Assembly: GCA_028285305.1 (NCBI GenBank)
Contig: JANQPV010000073.1
Location: 1 to 64,000, forward strand
Direction of reading: 5' to 3'
DNA from: Alphaproteobacteria bacterium
Lineage (GTDB): Bacteria > Pseudomonadota > Alphaproteobacteria > SMXP01
DNA length: 64,000 nucleotides
Numbering within the stretch: position 1 is the first letter of the stretch; each line of letters opens with the position of its first letter. The position numbers were made by a program, and so were the translations under genes. Positions 16,627-26,173 of the stretch are shown piece after piece. The notes beneath the pieces were generated by a model that was not told where the DNA came from, ran no database searches, and saw nothing but the letters and a program-made list of their open reading frames with translations.

Positions 16627-18237
16627 GTGGAAGACTACGATTACATCATTGTTGGTGCCGGTTCAGCCGGGTGTGTTTTGGCCAACCGCCTTTCTGCTGT
16701 GTCCGGGCACCGCGTTCTTGTGCTGGAAGCAGGCGGCAAAGATACCAGTCCCCTGGTCACGATGCCGAAAGGCATCGGCAAGCTCGCTCAGGATCCTCAG
16801 CATGCGTGGCATTTTCCGGTCGAGCAGCCGAGAGAAGAGGGCGTCGCGTCGAACGAGGTATGGGTGCGGGGAAAAGTCATCGGCGGCTCAAGCTCCATCA
16901 ACGGAATGATCTACTCCCGCGGCGATCCTCAAGATTATGAAGACTGGAATGAGGCCGCCGGCGGCGAGTGGGGCTGGAGTGACATGAAGACCGCGTTCAA
17001 GGCCATCGAAGATCACGAATTGGGCGAAACCGATTGGCGAGGAGCGGGTGGCCCCCTCCATGTCAGCACGGGTAAGCAACGTTACCCCGCCTCGGAAGCG
17101 ATGATTGAGGCAGGTGTGCAAATGGGGCTGCCGCGTACAGATGATCTTAATCGGGAAGATCTCGAAGGCATTGGCTATTACGCCCATACGATTAAGAACG
17201 GCAAACGCCAAAGCGCCTATCGCGCCTTTCTCAAACCTGTCGAAGGCCGGCCGAACCTGGATGTTGTCTTGAATGCACTGGTGGATCGCATCGTCTTTCA
17301 GGACAAACGTGCTACTGCGGTGAGGGCGCGCGTCGATGGTGAGGTAAGGGAGTTTCCTTGCCGCGGTGAGATCATTCTTTCGAGCGGCGCAATCATGTCG
17401 CCGGTTATCTTGCAGCGTTCGGGCATCGGTCCGGTAGAGCACCTGAAGTCACTTGGCATTGAAGTGGTCTCCGACAGTCCGGATGTGGGGAACCGCATGC
17501 GGGAGCATGTTGGTTTTTCCCTTCCTCATCGATTAAAGGGCACCAAGGGTCTCAATGGCAAATTCCAAGGACTGGGCTTGATACAAAGCGTCGCCAGGTA
17601 CTATGCGTTTCGCGACGGGCCTATGGCCACGGGACCATTTGAGGTGGGCGGATTCGCCAAGACGTCACCCGATGTCGACCGTCCCGATTTCCAACTTTAT
17701 GCAGGGGCCTTCACCTATGCCCGCAGCGATGACAATTTTCCGGTAACGCTAGATGGCCCCGAGAAAGAGCCAGGGCTGACGATTTATGGTCAACTGTTGC
17801 GGGCAACAAGCGAAGGCAGTGTGATGATCAAATCGTCTGATCCGGATCACAATCCTTACATCGCGCCAAATTGGGTGTCGACGGACTATGATCAAAAAGC
17901 GATGGTCGCGATGGTAAAGTATTTGCGCAGATATGCCCGGCAAAAGGCGCTTGAACCCTATGTCGGTGAAGAACTCAGCCCAGGGGCGCAATTCAAAACA
18001 GACGAAGAGATCCTGACCGCTGTACGCAAATTATCAACGAGCGGACTCCATGCGGTCGCCTCATGCAGGATGGGCAAAGACAATGCGGCAGTGGTCGACA
18101 ACCAGCTCAGAGTCAAAGGCGTGGAGGGTTTGCGGGTCGCCGATTGTTCGGTCATTGCGGTACCCATTTCCGGCAACACCAACGGGCCGGCAATGGCGAC
18201 AGGCTGGCGAGCTGCTGATATCATTCTGAAAGAGTAA
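16627..18237 (+). CDS. GMC family oxidoreductase (choline/alcohol dehydrogenase-like)
   Basis: 536 aa. The N-terminal FAD motif is [17 protein letters not shown]; the GMC signature [20 protein letters not shown] and the C-terminal region ([12 protein letters not shown], then [17 protein letters not shown]) are complete. Such enzymes oxidise alcohols using bound FAD. Substrate assignment beyond the family is not justified. The start is a GTG at 16627, five bases after the upstream stop. It is co-transcribed with the flavoprotein upstream. Confidence 0.9.
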   Translation: MEDYDYIIVGAGSAGCVLANRLSAVSGHRVLVLEAGGKDTSPLVTMPKGIGKLAQDPQHAWHFPVEQPREEGVASNEVWVRGKVIGGSSSINGMIYSRGDPQDYEDWNEAAGGEWGWSDMKTAFKAIEDHELGETDWRGAGGPLHVSTGKQRYPASEAMIEAGVQMGLPRTDDLNREDLEGIGYYAHTIKNGKRQSAYRAFLKPVEGRPNLDVVLNALVDRIVFQDKRATAVRARVDGEVREFPCRGEIILSSGAIMSPVILQRSGIGPVEHLKSLGIEVVSDSPDVGNRMREHVGFSLPHRLKGTKGLNGKFQGLGLIQSVARYYAFRDGPMATGPFEVGGFAKTSPDVDRPDFQLYAGAFTYARSDDNFPVTLDGPEKEPGLTIYGQLLRATSEGSVMIKSSDPDHNPYIAPNWVSTDYDQKAMVAMVKYLRRYARQKALEPYVGEELSPGAQFKTDEEILTAVRKLSTSGLHAVASCRMGKDNAAVVDNQLRVKGVEGLRVADCSVIAVPISGNTNGPAMATGWRAADIILKE

Positions 18238-18277
18238 TCGGAGCACGGATCAAACTGTGTACGGTGCTTGATATCTC

Positions 18278-19435
18278 ATGATTTCCACCTTGGCGATTTC
18301 CGGCTATCGCTCCATCCGAGAGCTGAGCCTGTCTCTCGACCGGCTGAACGTAATCACCGGTCCAAATGGAAGCGGTAAGTCCAATCTCTACCGCGCCTTG
18401 CGTCTGCTGGTTTCCATTGCCCATGGAGAGTTGCATGCGGCGCTGGCTCGAGAGGGCGGATTCCCGTCCGTGTTGTGGGCTGGCCCTGAGCAGTACGCAC
18501 GTAGTGTCAAGTCCAAACAGCATCCGGTTCAGGGTACGGTCCGGCGCAATCCCGTTGCTCTAAAGCTCGGGTTCAGCACGACCGAATACAGCTATGCAAT
18601 CGAGCTCGGCTTACCCAAGCCCTCGCGCTCCGCGTTCGGGCGCGATCCCGAAATAAAGCGCGAGTTACTCTGGTCGGGTAAAGAGCCTCGCCCGCGTTCA
18701 ATCATCGCCGACCGAAAGGGGCCAAGCGTCATGGCGTCCGACAAGGACGGCGAGATGGCGTCCATTGTCACCGATCTTGCCCTTTTCGATTCCATGATGA
18801 CCCATGCTGTGGAACCGCGACGTACGCCGGAAATGCTCGCCGTCCGTGAGACCATGCGGACTTGGCGATTTTACGATCACTTTGCCATCGATGAGTCCGC
18901 TCCCGCGAGGCAGGCTCGGGTGGGCACCTATTCTCCCGTTCTCAGCGCAGATGGAGGCAATCTTGCGGCGGCTGTCCAAACGATACGGGAAATCGGGGAC
19001 GCAGCCGCTCTGGATGACGCCATCAATGATGCTTTTCCGGGCACAGATCTACAAGTGCAAGTAAACGAGGGATACTTCGAACTCGTCTTGACACAAACAG
19101 GGCTGTTGCGGCCGTTGCGAACGCAGGAATTGTCAGACGGCACACTCCGTTTCTTGCTCCTCACAGCAGCGCTTCTCAGCCCGCGCCCGCCGGAACTCCT
19201 AGTATTGAACGAGCCCGAATCCAGTCTGCATGCGGATTTGGTCCCGGCACTCGCGAGGCTCATTGTTCAGGCTTCGGTCCACTCTCAAATCGTGGTGGTG
19301 ACGCACGCCCGCCATCTTATTGATGCTATTTCAAATGAAACGGACGTGCATTTTATTGAGTTGCATAAGGAACTTGGGGAATCGAAAGTGGCCGGCAACG
19401 GATCCGCCCCATGGAAGTGGCCGACACGGCGATAG
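18278..19435 (+). CDS. AAA family ATPase (RecF/OLD-like, AAA_21 type)
   Basis: 385 aa. Walker A is GPNGSGKS at about residues 28-35, at the start of an ABC/SMC-like head (ISGYRSIRELSLSLDRLNVI). The signature-like QELSDGTLRFLLLTAALLSP is followed by the Walker B region LLVLNEPESSLHADL, where Asn replaces the usual Asp; this Asn form is common in this subfamily. A D-loop His segment (VVVTHARHLIDAI) follows. No nuclease (Toprim) domain is fused. Such stand-alone ATPases occur in DNA-repair and defence contexts; the function is unknown. It faces the unknown membrane protein gene, with 52 bp between the stops. Confidence 0.82.
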   Translation: MISTLAISGYRSIRELSLSLDRLNVITGPNGSGKSNLYRALRLLVSIAHGELHAALAREGGFPSVLWAGPEQYARSVKSKQHPVQGTVRRNPVALKLGFSTTEYSYAIELGLPKPSRSAFGRDPEIKRELLWSGKEPRPRSIIADRKGPSVMASDKDGEMASIVTDLALFDSMMTHAVEPRRTPEMLAVRETMRTWRFYDHFAIDESAPARQARVGTYSPVLSADGGNLAAAVQTIREIGDAAALDDAINDAFPGTDLQVQVNEGYFELVLTQTGLLRPLRTQELSDGTLRFLLLTAALLSPRPPELLVLNEPESSLHADLVPALARLIVQASVHSQIVVVTHARHLIDAISNETDVHFIELHKELGESKVAGNGSAPWKWPTRR

Positions 19436-19487
19436 GGAAAGTAGGCCTATATGGGACGAGGCAACAGACCGGACCCAGCGCGGCCGT

Positions 19488-21071
19488 TCATCGCATCGCG
19501 ATGACCTCAAGATCGGTTCTGCAACTCCGGGCCGACAAGCTGCCGCACGGCCGAATGGGCTTGCCCAGGGGCACCAAATGGAATGAGCCATCCATCTCGA
19601 CGACACAGGTCAGTGTCCCGCTCATCGTCCAGCACCCTTCGCCGCTCTCGTTACTATCGCTGTTTCCAATACCGCCGTCGCTCGCATCTAGAGACGCATA
19701 CTGAACACTGTCTTGCACCTGTTCAGCGTTCAACTTTGGCTCGTCCTCGCTAAGCACTTGCTCGGGTTCAGCGTCCAAAGCCTGCGCCGCCAATTCAGTG
19801 GGTGCCGTATTCTCTTCGATGACTTGATCAGCCTCAGCCGCGACGTCCTCAATCGCCAAAGGAGATGTGAGTACGTCGGTTTGCGCAACCTGTTGGTCCG
19901 CATCGTCGGCCGCCGATTTGGCCTCGGCGAGGTGAGAGGAGTCGAGAACAGGGTCGTCCGAATAATCGTCCTCGGTCAGTTGATCGCTCCCAGATCGATG
20001 ACTGACTGGGAGTTCCTCTATTTCGTTCGCAGCCTGATCACCGTTCTCATCCATACTGTCTGACTTGGCTGACGGTGCGGCATCCTCACTGGGCCCCAAG
20101 GCCAAATCCGGTTCGGTATCCGCGGTGTTTACACTGACTTGGATGTCTTCAACTGAACCCAGGATGTCCTCAGAGGCGGACGCAACAAACTTTTGAATCG
20201 AGCCGAATGTAGCTTGCGCCGCATCGGCCGCGTCACGAAGTCCCCGCTCCAACAGAGCAGGGTTCCTGTCGCCCAGATAACCAATGGTTCCAAGAGCGGC
20301 CAACAAGGCAAGTGCCGCCACCGTGCCGGTCCAGCCGCCATGGCTGACCCGATATTGCTCCTGACGACGAGGCGTGCGTAGATGGGGAATTCCAGCGTGT
20401 GTAGCATTTTTCCGCTTCTGAGAGAATGCGGGCGCGGAAATCGGGTCTTTTGTGAAATACCCGTTCTCGCCAATCCAGTATTGAGTGATTAAGCCATCGG
20501 GATGCTGATCCGACGGCGGAACAAAGTCGACGAGGCCAGGCTGGCAACTTGCTTCCGGGAAAAAGATTGCACCCTCTGAGTCGAAATACAGATTACGGAG
20601 GATAATCCTCTGTTGAAGCGCGTTGCCTTCGATGGGTCGGTTGAAGCTTGGTTGCAACGCCTTGACGAGCAGGTGTTTGATGGTCGTGAGCTCGTCTAAA
20701 TCGGGCCGCGGCGGCACGTGGGCCTCGTCTCCGTGGCGGAATGTTCCGACATGAATTCGGTGCGCGCTCGCAGAAGTCCGGCTGGCGACCGGATGGTCAA
20801 GGAGTTCGTTCGGAAGTGTGCCACGAGGCCTGTGGGCTTCTTCAAGCCACTGCAGCGCAGGCTGATCGGCATTGTCTCGCGTTATGGCGTAGAGCCCGTC
20901 CAGCATGTTGTTGTCTGCAGCGAAGTCGCTCGCTTCGTCTACGGAAACGAAATTGCAATGCCAGTCGATGACGGCAACGGTCGCGTCAATGGGTGTGACC
21001 GGCTCTAGAGCACTGCGAAGGCTCTCATCTCGGATCTCCGCAAAGCCTTCGTACTGCAACAAACTTCGCAT
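19488..21071 (-). CDS. Unrecognised single-pass membrane protein with acidic linker and Cys-rich C-terminus
   Basis: 527 aa. Residues 1-240 are a soluble, presumably cytoplasmic domain. Its part from GLYAI (residue 59) to ELTTIKHLLVKALQPSFNR (127-145) vaguely resembles the ends of a GIY-YIG nuclease domain, but the central catalytic Arg/Glu pattern is not evident. A membrane helix lies at 248-267. Residues about 295-470 are strongly acidic and Ala/Glu/Asp-rich, and the last 50 residues contain four Cys (GEGCWTMSGTLTCVVE, RPCGSLSARSC). The start ATG at 21071 has GGGGAGGA upstream; the longer frame to 21287 overlaps the ctaA promoter. Function unknown. Confidence 0.7.
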   Translation of the reverse strand: MRSLLQYEGFAEIRDESLRSALEPVTPIDATVAVIDWHCNFVSVDEASDFAADNNMLDGLYAITRDNADQPALQWLEEAHRPRGTLPNELLDHPVASRTSASAHRIHVGTFRHGDEAHVPPRPDLDELTTIKHLLVKALQPSFNRPIEGNALQQRIILRNLYFDSEGAIFFPEASCQPGLVDFVPPSDQHPDGLITQYWIGENGYFTKDPISAPAFSQKRKNATHAGIPHLRTPRRQEQYRVSHGGWTGTVAALALLAALGTIGYLGDRNPALLERGLRDAADAAQATFGSIQKFVASASEDILGSVEDIQVSVNTADTEPDLALGPSEDAAPSAKSDSMDENGDQAANEIEELPVSHRSGSDQLTEDDYSDDPVLDSSHLAEAKSAADDADQQVAQTDVLTSPLAIEDVAAEADQVIEENTAPTELAAQALDAEPEQVLSEDEPKLNAEQVQDSVQYASLDASDGGIGNSDSNESGEGCWTMSGTLTCVVEMDGSFHLVPLGKPIRPCGSLSARSCRTDLEVIAMR

Positions 21072-21205
21072 AAGACCAATTCCTCCCCACGTTAACCATA
21101 TCCCAAATTCGCGTTTTTGTACATGTTTGCGAGGGCGCTCTTCGATTCCAACTTGCGTCAAAGGGGCCGATTGCAGCCGCCATGTTTTCCGGGCAGGTGT
21201 GGGGC

Positions 21206-22291
21206 ATGAGGAAATTGTCCACAAATATCGGCAGAACATGGCCGCAACCGTTGCCTGTTCACACACCTGCCGAAGCCAAACCGGCACTTGTCATTTGGCT
21301 CGGCGCGATTCTTGTCCTTTTGGCGGCAATGATCCTGCTGGGTGGGGCCACGCGGCTGACCGACTCGGGCCTTTCCATTACCGAATGGCAGGTGGTCAGC
21401 GGCGCTCTGCCACCCCTCAGCGAGGCCAGTTGGAACGAAGCTTTTGAGAAGTACAAGCAAATCCCGGAATACGCCTTGATCAATGCCGGAATGACTCTGA
21501 ACGAGTTCAAGGTCATCTATTGGTGGGAATGGTCCCATCGTTTCTTGGGCCGCCTCATTGGACTTGCGTTCGCTTTACCTTTCTTTGTGTTTCTGGTGAG
21601 CGGGCGCATTGGCGGGGACTATGTGTGGAAGCTGACGGGTCTCTTTATCCTTGGTGGTCTGCAAGGCGCGCTGGGATGGTTCATGGTCCAAAGTGGCCTC
21701 GTGGACCGCGTGGACGTGAGCCAATACAGACTGGCGGCGCATCTTGGTCTGGCGTTCGTCATTTTCGGCGCCGTCGCGTGGGTCCGATGGGATCTTGCGG
21801 GGCGCGCGCCCATATCCATTAAGAGCGAATTTGCACCACTTATACGGTATGCAGCGGTTGGGCTGCTTGTGTTGATCTTTTTGCAGATTGTCGCCGGTGC
21901 GTTCGTCGCCGGGATCAAGGCGGGCCATACGTATAATACGTGGCCGCTGATGGATGGAGCGCTTGTCCCCAAGGGCTATTGGTTTGTGAGTCCCTGGTAC
22001 CTGAATTTCTTCGACAACGCAGCCAGTGTCCAATTCAATCACCGGGTCTTGGCCTATGTCATCCTTGCCTTGACTCTTGGGTTGGCGATCGTTGTCTTCA
22101 GGCGGGCGGCGTCCCTGAGCGCTCCCGCATTGATTCTTGTGGGTACTGTATTGGTCCAGGTGCTTCTCGGCATTTGGACGTTGCTGGCGGTGGTGCCGCT
22201 CCCCCTCGGCGTCCTCCACCAGGCTGGCGGCATTGCCGTCTTCGCGGCCGCGCTCAACCTTGCGTATACGTCTCAAATCGCTGAACGATAG
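21206..22291 (+). CDS. ctaA: Heme A synthase (CtaA/COX15)
   Basis: 361 aa with eight predicted membrane helices. CtaA oxidises the C8 methyl of heme O to make heme A for cytochrome c oxidase. Signatures are GGATRLTDSGLSITEW and four His in conserved positions: WWEWSHRFLGR, YRLAAHLG, FNHRVLAY and VLHQAGG. I chose the ATG at 21206 after GGTGTGGGG; an in-frame ATG at 21182 lacks a ribosome site. The partner heme O synthase and oxidase genes are not in this window. It diverges from the unknown membrane protein gene. Confidence 0.93.
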   Translation: MRKLSTNIGRTWPQPLPVHTPAEAKPALVIWLGAILVLLAAMILLGGATRLTDSGLSITEWQVVSGALPPLSEASWNEAFEKYKQIPEYALINAGMTLNEFKVIYWWEWSHRFLGRLIGLAFALPFFVFLVSGRIGGDYVWKLTGLFILGGLQGALGWFMVQSGLVDRVDVSQYRLAAHLGLAFVIFGAVAWVRWDLAGRAPISIKSEFAPLIRYAAVGLLVLIFLQIVAGAFVAGIKAGHTYNTWPLMDGALVPKGYWFVSPWYLNFFDNAASVQFNHRVLAYVILALTLGLAIVVFRRAASLSAPALILVGTVLVQVLLGIWTLLAVVPLPLGVLHQAGGIAVFAAALNLAYTSQIAER

Positions 22292-22360
22292 AGCAATATT
22301 GCAAAGGCTTGGAAGGGTCGAGAGGAGGGCGGACGGCCAGATCAGCGCTTCGTTCTCTGC

Positions 22361-22399
22361 CAAAAAGAAAAGGCGCCGCTGGTACGCAGCGACGCCTTC
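22361..22399 (-). terminator. Rho-independent terminator of pstS
   Basis: On the - strand the hairpin AAGGCGTCGCT/AGCGGCGCCTT (one mismatched pair in the stem) is followed by TTCTTTTT. It lies about 45 bp beyond the pstS stop. The divergent-end ctaA stop at 22291 is to its left. Confidence 0.8.
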
Positions 22400-22443
22400 A
22401 TAAATTGAGCTTACAAACTACTCCAGGTGCTCAACGACGAACT

Positions 22444-23589
22444 TTATTTAAGACCTTCGTTTCCAGTCATAACGGCAAGCGACTCAACTTTGGCTTGCCA
22501 CTCTGCGCGCTCAGCGTCAGGAAGCGGGATCAAACCCTTGTCGAGAAGCGCACCTTCCGGACCAATTTGATCGTCATCCATGAAAGTTGAAACAAACCCA
22601 ACCATCTCGCCTTGCGCGGTGGTCACATCAATGTGGTTTTTCTTCACATAGAACCAAAGGCTCCGAGACACCGGATAGTCGCCAGCGGCGATCGTTTCAA
22701 CGCCGGGAGCAACACCGTCAATGGTCGCGCCCTTGATCCGGTCACTGTTTTGGTCAAGGAAGGAGAAGCCGAACACGCCAACAGCTGTCGGGTTTTGCTC
22801 AAGGGTACCAACGATGGCGTTGTCGTTTTCGCCGGCGTCAACCCAAGCGCCGTCTTCACGAAGGGTGCGAGCCATACACTTGAATGCGTCCTTACCTTTC
22901 CACTTCTTTTCTGCTGAAGCTTGGCAGTCAGCAGGAAAGCCGTCGAACTTGGCAAGGGCAGCTTTGACTTCCTCTTCACCGCTCGCGCCGCGAAGCTCCT
23001 TCAGGAAAGCATTTTTCTTGGCGCCGCCGTCCATGGCGATTTCAACAAAGGCATCACGGGTACCGGACGTCGGCGGAGGGCCGAAAGCTTCGATCTTTGT
23101 ATCGGGAAGGGAGTCATCGATGTCGCTCCACTTCGTGTAAGGATTAAGCGTGGCAACCTTACCGTTCGGGCCGACATAATACTTCGCAAAGGCCTTATAG
23201 ACCTGCGCCTTGGTCAGAGCGAGCTCAGGGGAGCTTTTGGCGTTGGCGATAACGATCCCGTCATAGCCGATCTTAAACTCAACAACGTCGATATTGTTGG
23301 ATTTGCACGTCTCAAATTCGTTTTGCTTGATGCGGCGGGATGCATTGGTGATGTCAGGTGTGTTCTCACCGATGCCAGCACAGAAAAGCTTCAGTCCACC
23401 GCCTGAGCCCGTTGATTCGACAACAGGTGTTTTGAATGCAGAAGAGTTTCCGAATTCTTCTGCTGCGGCAGTAGAAAACGGATAAACAGTCGAAGAGCCC
23501 ACGATCGAAATTTGATCGCGCGCTTGAGCAGCTCCAACGGCCACAGTAAAGGCCGCCGCAGTTGCCAAAACGGATAGCGTTTTGTTCAT
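22444..23589 (-). CDS. pstS: Phosphate ABC transporter substrate-binding protein PstS
   Basis: 381 aa. A Sec signal peptide (cleavage near AQA-RDQ) precedes a periplasmic binding protein with the PstS phosphate-site segments ISIVGSSTVYPF, TGSGGGLKLFC and GTRDAF. It binds phosphate and delivers it to PstCAB, none of which is in this window. Start ATG at 23589 has AGGGAAA upstream. The gene ends at a strong terminator, so it is a single-gene transcript. A candidate Pho box lies about 130-150 bp upstream, consistent with induction at low phosphate. Confidence 0.93.
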   Translation of the reverse strand: MNKTLSVLATAAAFTVAVGAAQARDQISIVGSSTVYPFSTAAAEEFGNSSAFKTPVVESTGSGGGLKLFCAGIGENTPDITNASRRIKQNEFETCKSNNIDVVEFKIGYDGIVIANAKSSPELALTKAQVYKAFAKYYVGPNGKVATLNPYTKWSDIDDSLPDTKIEAFGPPPTSGTRDAFVEIAMDGGAKKNAFLKELRGASGEEEVKAALAKFDGFPADCQASAEKKWKGKDAFKCMARTLREDGAWVDAGENDNAIVGTLEQNPTAVGVFGFSFLDQNSDRIKGATIDGVAPGVETIAAGDYPVSRSLWFYVKKNHIDVTTAQGEMVGFVSTFMDDDQIGPEGALLDKGLIPLPDAERAEWQAKVESLAVMTGNEGLK

Positions 23590-24074
23590 TACGGATTTCC
23601 CTTATCAAGAGGCTTCCTTCCGAGAAGCCTATTTGTCGGCATTTGTCATGGGCCTAACAATCGCGGTCAGGCGCACACAATTGCCCCTCGACCAAACCCG
23701 AGCGGACATTGCCCGCTTTGTTTTATAGTTTAATGACAGTTGAACAGTTTGTTCTCGAGATCTGGAGGGAATCCACAGCCTCTTGCGTTGACCTCAAGTT
23801 GCAACGGAAAACACAAGAAGGGAGAGACCGAGCGGACATATGCAATCAGAAGTGCAGGCCCAGGCTCCGTGATCCAAATGCCTCTAGCAATCGTAAAATC
23901 CTGAGTTTACTGAGAGGTCTTTACTGATATGAAAAACCTATCAAAGATTCACAAAGCATCGAATGAGTAAGCACTATGTCACGCTATGTGCGTCGGTGCG
24001 AATTCCTGGCAAGACCAGATCAAACCAATCCGATGAATACGTGCCTTCGAAAACCAACGGAAAGGACCTTAACC
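23590..24074. other. Divergent intergenic region between pstS and the NTF2-like gene
   Basis: 485 bp. It contains the candidate Pho box at 23721-23739 and otherwise only short unsupported frames. The promoters of both genes must lie here. Confidence 0.5.
23721..23739 (-). promoter_or_regulatory. Candidate Pho box upstream of pstS
   Basis: The - strand reads CTGTCATTAAACTATAAAA. The first half is a perfect CTGTCAT; the second half, 11 bases on, is CTATAAA, matching 4 of 7. The 7-4-7 spacing is that of PhoB/CtrA-type OmpR-family direct-repeat sites. It points towards pstS. Confidence 0.5.
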
Positions 24075-24602
24075 ATGAACAAAAAGAACGTTTTCGGTAT
24101 TGCCGCTGCACTAAGCAGCTTATCAATTACGGCTTACGCGGCGGACATTACTGAGGCCGACGTCATTGCCGCCCAAACGGAATGGGGCAACGGCATTGTT
24201 GCTATCGCCAGCACGCATTCGGCTGGCGGAGATTTCGAAGCCCGTGCGACTGAGCATATCAATACGCTGTATGCTTATGGCGACACCAAAGTCATGTTCA
24301 AGCCGACGCTAGCGGCGGAAGATCAGTTCCGCGAAACATTTGAAGAAGCACTCGCCTATTTCATTGGAGCCGAGGGCACCGAGGACACTGGATTCGCTAT
24401 TAAGGGGTGGACCGACGTTCGCTGGGAAAACAACGGCATTTATACCAACGACAAGTCGGCAATGGCGATGGGCAACTACTATTTCACTGGCCCTGATGGC
24501 GCAGAGACCAAAGTGGAGTACACGTTTGGCTATGAACGCAACGCCGATGGTGATCTGAAAATCAATCTTCACCATTCCTCGCTGCCTTACACTCCTGAAT
24601 AG
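24075..24602 (+). CDS. Secreted NTF2/SnoaL-like protein
   Basis: 175 aa. A signal peptide (MNKKNVFGIAAALSSLSITAYA) precedes a small alpha+beta domain ending in INLHHSSLPYTP, a C-terminal motif seen in CaMKII-association/SnoaL-like (NTF2 superfamily) proteins. Close homologues in databases are sometimes labelled with HisI by error; no cyclohydrolase motif is visible. The ATG at 24075 was chosen because AAAGGA lies upstream and the signal peptide starts there. It lies divergently from pstS and beside the OprP-like porins, but a phosphate role is only suggested by position. Confidence 0.75.
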   Translation: MNKKNVFGIAAALSSLSITAYAADITEADVIAAQTEWGNGIVAIASTHSAGGDFEARATEHINTLYAYGDTKVMFKPTLAAEDQFRETFEEALAYFIGAEGTEDTGFAIKGWTDVRWENNGIYTNDKSAMAMGNYYFTGPDGAETKVEYTFGYERNADGDLKINLHHSSLPYTPE

Positions 24603-24613
24603 TCTAACACTTC

Positions 24614-24659
24614 GTTTCGCTCCGTCGTTGTTCTAAAAAGTCAGACGGCGGAGCGAAAC
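24614..24659. terminator. Possible terminator hairpin after the NTF2-like gene
   Basis: GTTTCGCTCCG (24614-24624) pairs perfectly with CGGAGCGAAAC (24649-24659) around a 24-base loop, 11 bp after the stop codon. No T-run follows, so termination strength is uncertain. Confidence 0.45.
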
Positions 24660-24763
24660 ATATTCATTCGACCTGGACGCCAGCTTCGTCATCCTGCCAA
24701 CGCCCTCTGAAAAACTTTCACGCGCTGAGCGGCTGGTTTGGGCTTGATCTGATCTGCCCGCTC

Positions 24764-24795
24764 AAAAAAAGCGGCCCCCGAAAACGAGGGCCGCT
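24764..24795 (-). terminator. Rho-independent terminator of the first porin gene
   Basis: On the - strand AGCGGCCC and GGGCCGCT form a strong stem followed by TTTTTTT. It lies about 30 bp after the porin stop. Confidence 0.88.
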
Positions 24796-24823
24796 GAATT
24801 GTATCGGTTGGAAGATGGAAAGA

Positions 24824-26173
24824 TTACCAGTCAACCTGTGCGCGGAAGGTGATGTTTTGGACTTCACCGTCCCCGAGGTTAGCCGTGTTATCATCGACGT
24901 CTGAGTAACCGTAGTTCAACATCATCCGGGTGTAGTTGTTCAGGTGCCAATTGATGCCGCCGATAATGCCGGTCATCTCACCTGTCTGCGTCAACCCTGC
25001 AACATCGTCGTCCGTCAGATCGACATAGTCGTAGCGGACAGCAAGTTGCCACGCACCCAAGCCACCGTCGTTGACTGGGTTTGCTACCTTCACGCGTCCG
25101 AACTTACCCTTCTTGGCTTGGTAATTTCGACTCTCGCCCGTTAGGAAAACAGAGGCGTCCACATACCAACCCCAGAAAGACGGATCATCGTTCGGGCATG
25201 CGATGTCACCGAAAACGTCCGACGTGTCGTTACACTCTACCTCAAGGCGCATATACTCACCTTGGAGAGAGAACGGACCGAATGTGCCAGCCGCTTCGAA
25301 ACCGTAAGTCAGGTCGCTGTCAGCATCGACGCGGAAGTTACCGATCGGGCGAAAGCCTGTGCGGTGATGTGCAGCAGCACGCTGACGATAGCGTACGCCG
25401 TCTCCGCCGGCATCTTCAAAGCCACGGTAGCGAATGTGAGCACCCAGGTGAACGTTCATGTCGTCGTTGGCGATTGGTGCGAACGTTCCGCGAGCTGCTA
25501 GAGCATACTGCTCCTGTTCAACGATGCCCGCCGTGGTAGAGCCATCGCCGCCACCGGCCGGGCCACTAAATGCCCCAAGCTTGAACGTCCACTGATCGCC
25601 GCCGAAATCGGCGCCAACACCAATTTGACGACCAAGTTGGAACGCATCCGTGATGAAGGCGCGTTCAATGAAGGTGATGTACTTAGAAGATGTATTCTCT
25701 TCCAAAGAGTTCGGCGTCCTGAACTGACCCAGAGTTATTTTTGCCGGTCCCCACTTTTGCTGAACATAAGCGTCGGTGATATCAACTTCGTTTTCTGCGA
25801 AGTCGACCTCGAACTTGTACTTGGTCTTGCTCATGATTTTGCCCTCGGCGCCCAAACGGACCCGACGGAACTCAGCACCTTGGTCAGATGCTTCAGTGGT
25901 TCCAAGATCGATATCTTGGATAGAGTAGTCGGCCATCACGCGACCACGGACTTTGAACTGCCAACCGTCTTGGCTCCACTGCGGCGCGGCCTTCCATTTG
26001 GGCTCTAGGCCACCTTGAGCCGCCTTTTCCTCCAGAAGAAGAATCCGGCGCTGCAAGTCCTCTAACTGATCACAACAGTCCCCAGCCCCTGCATTTGCTG
26101 TCCCAGAGAAAGCTGCCGTGAGCGCGAAGGCTCCGGCAGATGATAGAAGTACTGACAATCCCCGCTTCATCAT
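24824..26173 (-). CDS. OprO/OprP-family porin (copy 1)
   Basis: 449 aa. A signal peptide (cleavage near ANA-GAG) is followed by a short coiled-coil with adjacent Cys (CCDQLEDLQRRILLLEEKA) and then a beta-barrel of the phosphate-selective porin type: GRVMADYSIQDID, KFEVDFAENEVDITDAYVQ, ITLGQFRTPNSLEE. The last residue is an aromatic (QVDW), as in outer-membrane barrels. OprP/OprO take up phosphate or polyphosphate; proximity to pstS supports this, though Cys-plus-coil porins of this type are broadly distributed. It ends at a strong terminator. Start ATG 26173 or the next ATG; AGGAAAGA lies upstream. Confidence 0.88.
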   Translation of the reverse strand: MMKRGLSVLLSSAGAFALTAAFSGTANAGAGDCCDQLEDLQRRILLLEEKAAQGGLEPKWKAAPQWSQDGWQFKVRGRVMADYSIQDIDLGTTEASDQGAEFRRVRLGAEGKIMSKTKYKFEVDFAENEVDITDAYVQQKWGPAKITLGQFRTPNSLEENTSSKYITFIERAFITDAFQLGRQIGVGADFGGDQWTFKLGAFSGPAGGGDGSTTAGIVEQEQYALAARGTFAPIANDDMNVHLGAHIRYRGFEDAGGDGVRYRQRAAAHHRTGFRPIGNFRVDADSDLTYGFEAAGTFGPFSLQGEYMRLEVECNDTSDVFGDIACPNDDPSFWGWYVDASVFLTGESRNYQAKKGKFGRVKVANPVNDGGLGAWQLAVRYDYVDLTDDDVAGLTQTGEMTGIIGGINWHLNNYTRMMLNYGYSDVDDNTANLGDGEVQNITFRAQVDW

